Shown here piece by piece: positions 7,056 to 13,583 of a stretch of 48,656 nt of DNA. Below the pieces are notes generated by a model. The model saw only the letters and a program-made list of their open reading frames with translations. It was not told the DNA's origin and made no database searches. Positions within the stretch are counted from its first letter, which is position 1. Every line of letters starts with the position of its first letter. The position numbers and the translations under genes are program-made. Source of the stretch: a virus; IMG/VR virus record IMGVR_UViG_3300025098_003561, positions 1-48,656 of that record; one strand, given 5' to 3'.

Positions 7056-8284
7056 ATTATAAAGCCTTTCGTATCATTTGTCAATGGTTTTCCTTGATTT
7101 ATTTTGGTTATTAAGTCATCGAATACGTTCAAAATATAATCCGTTTCAACTTTCTTAATTTCGTAAAAACTACAAATCTTAATTGTAGTAGTTGAGTATT
7201 GCCATAAGCCTGCGTTGTTAAGGAATCCTCGAATGTCGTTTAGTGTCTTTTGGTCACCTGTTTTATCTATCTTACAGTTTAAGAAACTGTTCTTTTGTGT
7301 TACATCAAAAGTTTCTACTTTGCGTAAAATATCAGCAACATCTACCAAAAACTTTGTAACTTGATTTGTTACACTAAACATAACTTTATTCTTATCACAG
7401 TATTCAAGTGTGGCCAATACCGCAGTTGCTCCTACAGGATCTTGGCTTCTTGAATTGCCAACTGCTATAGGTAATGCCCAACCATCTGGACCTGGTTTAG
7501 ATATGCCATCAAACATTTCTTTAGTGATACAAGTGATTGCAAAAGAACTAAATCCTCCTGCAAGTGCTTTACCAAAACAAGCAATATCAGGTTGTAGGTC
7601 ACGTTCCATACTGTGTGCAAAACTACCAAACCTATACATGCCTGTAAATACTTCGTCTGCAATAATTTTATAATCGTGTACAAAACGTCCTTGTTTAATT
7701 TTCTTAATAAGACTATCTGACATTTCATCAACACCATGAAACCAACTTACAGTATCACACATCACGGCACAAATGTTGCCTTGGTGTTTATCTAATACAG
7801 TTGCAAAGTCTTCGTCATAAAAGTCTACAAACTCAACATCAGGTAAATGATTACTCCAACCTCTGTAATCACTCATTGCCCAACCAGTAATACTTCCGCT
7901 ATGGAAACTACCTTTACGTACAAGTACTATGTTTTTCTTTTTGTTATTGTAAAATTGGAAACAAAATTTTAATGCATTGTCTGTTGCATCACTTCCACTA
8001 TGTGCTGGAACAAATGCAAAGTAACCTGGAAGTTTCTTTTGTAAGGCAGTTTCTAACTTGTTCCATATTTCAGGTTTAGCATTCCAGTCGTTGCTTGGAA
8101 ATGTTCTATGTGCATGAGCAACATGATATTGTACATATTCGTTGTTAAATCCTAATACGTTACAACCTTTGCCAGCCATTAAGTCATAGTAATGTGTACC
8201 TTCAGAATTAATAAACCTTCCGTTATAACTCGTAACAGTAGGCATTGTTTCAATAGGATCACAAAAACTATGCAGTAGTTTCAT
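7052..8284 (-). CDS. Class III PLP-dependent aminotransferase
   Basis: A 410-aa fold-type I PLP enzyme related to BioA/GabT/GSA aminomutase. Visible are HSGSDATDNALKF (PLP phosphate cup), KGSFHSGSITGW, IIADEVFTGMYRFG (Asp contacting the PLP ring) and CFGKALAGGFSS, whose Lys forms the Schiff base. The amino acceptor cannot be read from the sequence. It is translationally coupled to the QueD-like gene and lies two genes from dpdA; a role in adding an amine to a modified base or to a surface sugar is possible. The ATG follows the previous stop directly. Confidence 0.85.
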   Translation of the reverse strand: MKLLHSFCDPIETMPTVTSYNGRFINSEGTHYYDLMAGKGCNVLGFNNEYVQYHVAHAHRTFPSNDWNAKPEIWNKLETALQKKLPGYFAFVPAHSGSDATDNALKFCFQFYNNKKKNIVLVRKGSFHSGSITGWAMSDYRGWSNHLPDVEFVDFYDEDFATVLDKHQGNICAVMCDTVSWFHGVDEMSDSLIKKIKQGRFVHDYKIIADEVFTGMYRFGSFAHSMERDLQPDIACFGKALAGGFSSFAITCITKEMFDGISKPGPDGWALPIAVGNSRSQDPVGATAVLATLEYCDKNKVMFSVTNQVTKFLVDVADILRKVETFDVTQKNSFLNCKIDKTGDQKTLNDIRGFLNNAGLWQYSTTTIKICSFYEIKKVETDYILNVFDDLITKINQGKPLTNDTKGFII

Positions 8285-8791
8285 TTAGTCCTCCGAAGGG
8301 CTATCGTCTCCGTATTTAGACCAGTCAGTAAACTTATCTCTCTGTAGCAATGGGTGAACGTTGTGTACCCATACGCCAGGATTAGAATGATCAAAGTCTG
8401 CATCATCGATCTTAATACAAGCATTGTAGTTAAGTTGGTTCACGTATGGAAGTTTAACACTAATCATACTAATAAAATTATGTCTTTCGTTGTATCCTGT
8501 TTCAAGTACCCATTCATGATACTTCGCATCATAGTCAAGTGTTACAAGATATTTCTTGTCAAGCAAACCAAACACAAGGTCGTCCCAACTTTCTTTTGGA
8601 ACAAAACTGTGATTAGCACCTAAGTAAATATGATCTACTACGTGCTTCTTTGCTTGTTCTAATACATCTTCTAATGGTTGACATCCTGTAACAAACAATG
8701 TATGCTCACCTTCTGCAGGAGTTTTTTCTACTTCATATCCTGTAAAGTAGATTACATCGTCTTTAGTACCTGTTGAATATTCTCTTTCCAT
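8285..8791 (-). CDS. Conserved hypothetical protein beside dpdA (168 aa)
   Basis: No family recognised. I chose the ATG at 8791 (MEREYSTG), two bases after the dpdA stop (TAATATG); a longer reading would begin inside dpdA. The product has a compact alpha/beta look: VIYFTGYEVEKTP, HTLFVTGCQPLED, VDHIYLGANHSFV, LVTLDYDAKYHEWVLE, MISVKLPYVNQLNYNACIKIDD, and GVWVHNVHPL near the end. The position between dpdA and the aminotransferase/QueD genes suggests a part in making, recognising or inserting the modified base, but no catalytic signature is clear. Confidence 0.68.
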   Translation of the reverse strand: MEREYSTGTKDDVIYFTGYEVEKTPAEGEHTLFVTGCQPLEDVLEQAKKHVVDHIYLGANHSFVPKESWDDLVFGLLDKKYLVTLDYDAKYHEWVLETGYNERHNFISMISVKLPYVNQLNYNACIKIDDADFDHSNPGVWVHNVHPLLQRDKFTDWSKYGDDSPSED

Positions 8792-8792
8792 A

Positions 8793-10253
8793 TTAAGCCT
8801 CTGAAAATAAGTTGCCAAATTGTGTTTGTGCGTTTACTGTTTTCTTACCTATTGCTCCACGTGTTCCAATAATTGACATCCAGAACTTACTATAATGTTC
8901 AATTATTGCGTTCGCTTCATCTCTATTATCAGTTGCAAAGATTGCCTCTACAACATCTTTAAAGTATAGTCTATCAAACTGTTCTTCTACAAGCATGTTA
9001 GGAACAACACCAGCGTCATATTGTCTGTTTGCTTCTTGTACTGCATTAATATGACTCCACACATTATGACCCATTTGTATTGCATAACTAAATGAATCCC
9101 AACTTGTCTTGCCTTCTTTGCCTATCTTATTTAGGTCGCCGGGTGCATACTTACAAATATCTTGTGCAGTTAGTCCTGATGTAATAGGCGAGTCTTTAAA
9201 ACTTGTGTGCTTACCTTCACGTACAAATGCTTGACTAAATGGAGTAGTGTCAGTTGCCATCGACTTGTCATCAATGCTTGGCACCATTCTATAAACCCAT
9301 TTCTTACGATCTAATGTTTCAAGTTCACAATAAATTTGTCCGTTAGCAGTTGCTAAGAAAGGACTTGCACAATCAAACGTAATCATAAAGTTTGAATTAT
9401 GATACTTACGTACTGCTCTTTGTATGTCTGTGAGCAACGTAGCCCACTCTAATTTCGACGTTCCTAAGAAGTGCATTACATCGTGTACACCTTTTTCTAA
9501 TAGTCCGTCAAATCTAAGTGCTACAAGTCTTTTAAGAACAAGATGTACATCACACATGTTCTGTCCACCCATCGACCAACCATTAAAGTGTGTGTCAGGA
9601 TACTTAACAGGATCACAGTAATCTTTCATTTGCTGATACCAATCTTCTGCATCAGCATGATTCTCACCTTGTAATACATTTAAAAACTTACAAGCACCGC
9701 TTCTGTGTTTCATGAAGTAGTCGTTGTTAATACGTGTAGCATTAACGGCGTCTTGATAGTTGTCAATTCCAGTTGCTTTAGCACCTTCGGGAGACCGTGC
9801 TACCCAAGCCGGAATATCAAGTATCATTCCATAATCCATATAAGCGTCCATCCACGCAAGAACTTGCTCACGTTTCTTTTGTGCTTTCGGACAATTAGGA
9901 TCTTTCCAATTGCCTTCCCAAACACCTTTACCAATTTGGAAACCACCACTATCGCCAAGCATCCAAGAAGTGTTACGATCTCTATCTCGTATCATATCTT
10001 CTTTAGGTGCATCTTTGTTAATGTCAAGTTCGGCGTGTCCTGCGGAATACAAACTCCATTGATAGTTAAACAACGACTTACTTGGATTAAGCCAATTCAT
10101 GCTCTCAACACCATTAGTAAAGTGTTTAGGTATACGATTATACTCTACGTATTCCTCACGTCTTTGCTTACCTACAAAGGTTGCAAAGAAACCGCTCAAT
10201 GCTGGTAGGAATGTAGCATAGTCCTTTTGTTCTGTTGTTAAGTCTGTGTTCAC
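8793..10253 (-). CDS. dpdA: DpdA-like DNA-guanine transglycosylase
   Basis: TGT-superfamily protein of 486 aa, the class that exchanges guanine for a 7-deazaguanine base in DNA. Motifs match the TGT active site: GDSGGFQIGKG at 100-110 (base-binding Asp101), LDIPAW near 145, LQGENH near 194, GWSMGGQN near 225 (Gly-rich loop) and FDCASPFL at 293-300 with Asp294 as likely nucleophile. The C-terminal CxCxxC zinc site of bacterial tRNA TGTs is not seen, as expected for phage DpdA. It is downstream of the sliding clamp gene and heads a run of deazaguanine genes. Whether the base is preQ0, preQ1, CDG or a derivative cannot be deduced. Confidence 0.87.
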   Translation of the reverse strand: MNTDLTTEQKDYATFLPALSGFFATFVGKQRREEYVEYNRIPKHFTNGVESMNWLNPSKSLFNYQWSLYSAGHAELDINKDAPKEDMIRDRDRNTSWMLGDSGGFQIGKGVWEGNWKDPNCPKAQKKREQVLAWMDAYMDYGMILDIPAWVARSPEGAKATGIDNYQDAVNATRINNDYFMKHRSGACKFLNVLQGENHADAEDWYQQMKDYCDPVKYPDTHFNGWSMGGQNMCDVHLVLKRLVALRFDGLLEKGVHDVMHFLGTSKLEWATLLTDIQRAVRKYHNSNFMITFDCASPFLATANGQIYCELETLDRKKWVYRMVPSIDDKSMATDTTPFSQAFVREGKHTSFKDSPITSGLTAQDICKYAPGDLNKIGKEGKTSWDSFSYAIQMGHNVWSHINAVQEANRQYDAGVVPNMLVEEQFDRLYFKDVVEAIFATDNRDEANAIIEHYSKFWMSIIGTRGAIGKKTVNAQTQFGNLFSEA

Positions 10254-10451
10254 TTATACGTCCGTCCTTATAATGTGTTTCCTAAGGGCTCTAACAAGTT
10301 CTTCAATTTTGTCTACTACAGATATCATATCTTTGTCTGTAATATACTTTTGCTTTTCTCTCAACCTGTCATACTCCTTAAGAGGTATAGTTACTGTACT
10401 TTGTTCGTTTTCAAATGTTTTGTCATCGTCATTAATATCAACACTTGTCAT
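10254..10451 (-). CDS. Small acidic/coiled-coil hypothetical protein (65 aa)
   Basis: Unrecognised 65-aa protein lying between the clamp gene and dpdA. An acidic N-terminus (DINDDDKTFENEQ) is followed by a helical stretch with heptad-like hydrophobics (LKEYDRLREKQK, VVDKIEELVRALRKHI). AAGGAC sits before the ATG and the stop abuts the dpdA start, so it belongs to the same transcript. Confidence 0.6.
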   Translation of the reverse strand: MTSVDINDDDKTFENEQSTVTIPLKEYDRLREKQKYITDKDMISVVDKIEELVRALRKHIIRTDV

Positions 10452-10458
10452 AAAGTCC

Positions 10459-11187
10459 TTATTTTGTTTGAGCTGGAAGAATATAATTATATTCTGCTAA
10501 TCCAGAATCAACAGTTAATTGCATTGCACCTTGATCTGAAATACTCATTGTTATTTTGCCGTCTAAATTCAGTACTGCTTGTACCTGTGCCACTGGCCAT
10601 GCCCATGCATGTTTTAGTGTACCTGTAACATCAGTTTGGAATACAAACGAACCTGCGTGTTGTGAAGCATCACCAAAACTAAACACAAGACTGTTGCCTT
10701 CTGTTCTTACTGTAAATACAGTTTCTTCTGCGTGTGCCATACTCTGAAACTTCATTCTTTGAATTGAAGCCATACTTGGTTCTACAACAACGTCCCATGA
10801 TGCACCTTTAAACTTTACAGTTTTAAGTTTCTCATCAATAATTTGTTTGTTCATAAAGCGATAATCATTTTCAAAGTCACCTGCTTCATTTTCAAAGTGA
10901 ATGTGTGTTGGAACAGTTTCACCGTTACGTTCTGCTTGTTCAACACTAACCTTTGCATTAGTTTGATACTCAGGACACTTAAGGTGTAATGCTAACTTGT
11001 CTAAGTTAGGCATACCAAATGTACCAGTAAATTCTGACACAGGGTTCTTAGTCTGTGAACTTAAAATCACAGAACGATCTTCAGCCATCGATTCGATAGT
11101 TGTATCTGCTTCGCTCGTTACTTTTACAATGTTGAGAAATCCCAACGAGTGTGTATGTGCAACGATATCTTGTAAAATGTCTTTCAT
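10459..11187 (-). CDS. 45: Sliding clamp, DNA polymerase accessory protein (gp45-like)
   Basis: T4 gp45-type processivity clamp, 242 aa, close to the T4 length. Clamp features include the early segment FLNIVKVTSEADTTIESMAEDRSVILSSQ, the FMNKQIIDEKLKTVKFKGASWDV middle and the repeated strand pattern ending in AEYNYILPAQ. It tethers the gp43 polymerase and in T4 also activates late transcription, consistent with the late motifs in this window. GGAGAC precedes the ATG, inside the end of the epimerase gene. The clamp loader gp44 is far away at 36875-37789. Confidence 0.87.
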   Translation of the reverse strand: MKDILQDIVAHTHSLGFLNIVKVTSEADTTIESMAEDRSVILSSQTKNPVSEFTGTFGMPNLDKLALHLKCPEYQTNAKVSVEQAERNGETVPTHIHFENEAGDFENDYRFMNKQIIDEKLKTVKFKGASWDVVVEPSMASIQRMKFQSMAHAEETVFTVRTEGNSLVFSFGDASQHAGSFVFQTDVTGTLKHAWAWPVAQVQAVLNLDGKITMSISDQGAMQLTVDSGLAEYNYILPAQTK

Positions 11188-11190
11188 GTT

Positions 11191-11955
11191 TTAGTCTCCT
11201 ATTGTTACATTATATTTAGAAAATGCACTTTTGTCAAGTTCTTTTTCTTGGCATAGATAATCTATGACATCAATTCTTGGCACTATGCCAATAGCAGTTA
11301 ATTGATTAGTATCTGCTTTATTGTCTTTTCTTTCGTGATCACCGCCTTCTTGCATGGGTATAGTATCTATGCCATATGCGTCAAGCAGTTGTTGTAAGTG
11401 GTACGACTTACCAGTTCCTACATCAATTACACCGTTTATGTTTTTTTGAACAAACGTTGTAATTGCTCTACACACATCTGAAATGTGTATAAAATCTCTT
11501 GTATGATTATTAATGTACGTAACTTCTTTTCTTAAAAGTTTTGGAATAAACATTTGTGGTCTTGTTTGTGTTCCATATACAGTTGTAAATCTCATACCTA
11601 AACTTTTTTCTGGAGCAAGTACTTCCAAAGTATATTTTGTAAGTGCATAAGGATTCCTATGTGGTTCCTTTGCAGTACTTGAACTCGCATAATACACAGG
11701 AGTATCTGTATAATGATCAAATAATCTTTTAGTTGCCATTACATTATTTTTCCAATACTCCATAGGATTACCAAAACTTTCTCTTACACCACTCTTACCA
11801 GCCAAATGTACTACTGCATCTACTTCAGGTAAGTCACAGGTATTTAGGTCAGTACCTAACTTTAAGTCTATAAAGTGTAACTTGTACATACCAGCCCAAT
11901 ACTTTTTAAGTTCTGAGCCAATCATTCCTTCGCTACCTGTTAATAGTATCTGCAT
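11191..11955 (-). CDS. NAD-dependent epimerase/dehydratase (extended SDR)
   Basis: A 254-aa extended short-chain dehydrogenase. It has the Rossmann start LLTGSEGMIGSELKK, DAVVHLAGKSG, the YYASSSTAKEPH strand and the catalytic NPYALTKY (YxxxK) followed by LGMRFTTVYG, typical of nucleotide-sugar epimerases such as GalE. It is shorter than full epimerases (about 310-340 aa). The likely role is making a sugar nucleotide for the phage glycosyltransferase or altering host surface sugars. Its start overlaps the end of the glycosylase gene by 16 bases. Confidence 0.83.
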   Translation of the reverse strand: MQILLTGSEGMIGSELKKYWAGMYKLHFIDLKLGTDLNTCDLPEVDAVVHLAGKSGVRESFGNPMEYWKNNVMATKRLFDHYTDTPVYYASSSTAKEPHRNPYALTKYTLEVLAPEKSLGMRFTTVYGTQTRPQMFIPKLLRKEVTYINNHTRDFIHISDVCRAITTFVQKNINGVIDVGTGKSYHLQQLLDAYGIDTIPMQEGGDHERKDNKADTNQLTAIGIVPRIDVIDYLCQEKELDKSAFSKYNVTIGD

Positions 11956-12347
11956 TCTATACCCATTTCTTCTGCAATATATCTTTTTAATTCATGATCG
12001 CCTACGTTCTCAGGTATTTCATTTTTATAAAATAACCTATAACTGTCACTACCGTACTTGCCAATACCATGTAGTTGTGTAGCATCTTCTCCATCCCAGT
12101 CTTTAAACTGTTCACTCATTCGATATAATCTTTCTGCTCGAACATGTTTCATACCTAATGGAGCAATTACTTCTTCAATCTCTCTGCGTGTTGCATGTAC
12201 AAGACTATCGTGTGTACTCCATTTAGCAAAGAACTTAGGTAGTACTGCTTTAACTTGTTTACGATTAGTTAGGTTCAAACAAATAACACCAACCATATGT
12301 TGCCATACGTTTGCGACTTGTTGTTGTACCATTAGTTCGTCTTTCAT
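11940..12347 (-). CDS. MBD4-like HhH-GPD DNA glycosylase
   Basis: A 135-aa protein matching the glycosylase domain of eukaryotic MBD4 (mismatch T/U glycosylase) and nothing else. From memory of the human sequence, the alignment covers the whole protein: VICLNLTNRKQ, EVIAPLGMKHVRAERL, the helix-hairpin-helix LHGIGKYGSDSYRLF at 92-106, and VGDHELKRY whose Asp117 matches the catalytic Asp560. It should remove T or U (or modified pyrimidines) from mismatches in DNA. It overlaps the epimerase gene and lies among replication genes. Confidence 0.8.
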   Translation of the reverse strand: MKDELMVQQQVANVWQHMVGVICLNLTNRKQVKAVLPKFFAKWSTHDSLVHATRREIEEVIAPLGMKHVRAERLYRMSEQFKDWDGEDATQLHGIGKYGSDSYRLFYKNEIPENVGDHELKRYIAEEMGIECRYY

Positions 12348-13037
12348 TTATTCCTCGTAAAAGTAAACAGAATAACCTTTGCCAGTTGTATCACCACCTT
12401 GGTTATCAACTTCGTGTTCTCCGTATGTTATACTTGATAATATTTCTTCATCGTTTGGCATTGTTTGTGAATAAAACTTAAGGTTGTTAATATCAAAAGG
12501 TTCACCTTGTAGATGTAATGTTCCTTCAAAGAAAGTACCTTTCTCAGAACTAATCATCTGTGCATAATGTCCTTTAGGAATATTGTAACCACTATCATCA
12601 ATGTCATGTTCACATGTTACATCTGTAAAGAAATCATTAAATTCACCATCATATAATTCGTCTAATACAGTTGCAGTGTATCCAGGACCATCTACTTCTT
12701 CAATAGTCATCTTTGCATTGTCAATACTACAACCATACCAATGACATTGTTCATTGGGTGGCTCATGCCATTCACTGTGTGTTTCATATTCGCTATCCCA
12801 AAGAAAGTCTGCTTCTTGTGGTATGTCGTGTGCTTCTCTAAATTCTTCAGCACCACTCATATAGTTTTCAGCATAGATGTCATTCTCGCCGTGATTAGCA
12901 TTCCACCAATCATGACATTTTTTTGTAATAGGGCACCAAGACATTTCTGCACCATACCCATAAACTTGGAAACGAAAGTACCTATCGGGTCTTTTAATAG
13001 TTTCAATAAGTTGTTGTTTTTCTTCTGTTGTAGCCAT
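12348..13037 (-). CDS. Conserved phage hypothetical protein (229 aa)
   Basis: No recognised domain. Acidic, aromatic- and cysteine-containing, 229 aa. The N-terminal RYFRFQVYGYGAEMSWCPI and mid-protein CHWYGCSIDNAKMTIEEVDG suggest a beta-rich fold; the C-terminus GKGYSVYFYEE is strand-like. Encoded between dexA and the glycosylase gene with no gap, so presumably expressed early with replication functions. Confidence 0.6.
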   Translation of the reverse strand: MATTEEKQQLIETIKRPDRYFRFQVYGYGAEMSWCPITKKCHDWWNANHGENDIYAENYMSGAEEFREAHDIPQEADFLWDSEYETHSEWHEPPNEQCHWYGCSIDNAKMTIEEVDGPGYTATVLDELYDGEFNDFFTDVTCEHDIDDSGYNIPKGHYAQMISSEKGTFFEGTLHLQGEPFDINNLKFYSQTMPNDEEILSSITYGEHEVDNQGGDTTGKGYSVYFYEE

Positions 13038-13583
13038 CTATCTTGCTTTCGTAATGTTAAAATGCTTATACGTTTGTTGTACACACTTTGCTTGATAATA
13101 ACAGTCAGCAAGTGCATTGTGCAATTCTTCTTGTATTGCTTTACGTGGATCGCTTGGCATAAGTGCAAACAATGTTCTACTATCTCTAATTTGCCAGTAG
13201 TTCCACGGAGTAGGTTTACCAATGTTCTTATACAAGTTTTGTAGTATTGCATAATCAAATAACGGACCTTGACACCATAAGTAGTCAAGACCTACGCACC
13301 ATTTGTTTAATTGTTTCGTCATACTATCCATGCTTGTTCTTTCATGGTCACCAAATGCTTCATCACGTATTTCTTTCTTTTGTTTACCCCACCATTCAAG
13401 TGTGTTGTCATCAATAGAACGTTTATACTTTTCACTTTGTTCTTCTATATCAAGACGTAGGTATAAAGGTGCATGTGGCTCTGCATTAGTTGTAGGATCA
13501 AACTTCATTGCTCCTAAAGTTATTACAACACTATCTGGTTCTACACCAAGTGTTTCTAAATCTATCATTCCATGTGTTGCCAT
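13038..13583 (-). CDS. dexA: 3'-5' exonuclease, DexA-like (DEDDh)
   Basis: Exonuclease of the DnaQ-like superfamily, 181 aa. Exo I is MIDLETLG at residue 6, Exo II is in CQGPLFDYAILQNL, and Exo III is HNALADCYYQA (His and Asp spaced as in DEDDh enzymes). In T4, exonuclease A degrades host DNA or processes ends. Its ATG overlaps the DNA polymerase stop, so it could also serve replication or proofreading. Confidence 0.85.
   Translation of the reverse strand: MATHGMIDLETLGVEPDSVVITLGAMKFDPTTNAEPHAPLYLRLDIEEQSEKYKRSIDDNTLEWWGKQKKEIRDEAFGDHERTSMDSMTKQLNKWCVGLDYLWCQGPLFDYAILQNLYKNIGKPTPWNYWQIRDSRTLFALMPSDPRKAIQEELHNALADCYYQAKCVQQTYKHFNITKAR

Noticed and set aside
8792-8818. Longer start for the gene downstream of dpdA
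   Set aside because: It begins within the dpdA reading frame; the ATG at 8791 gives a clean TAATATG junction.
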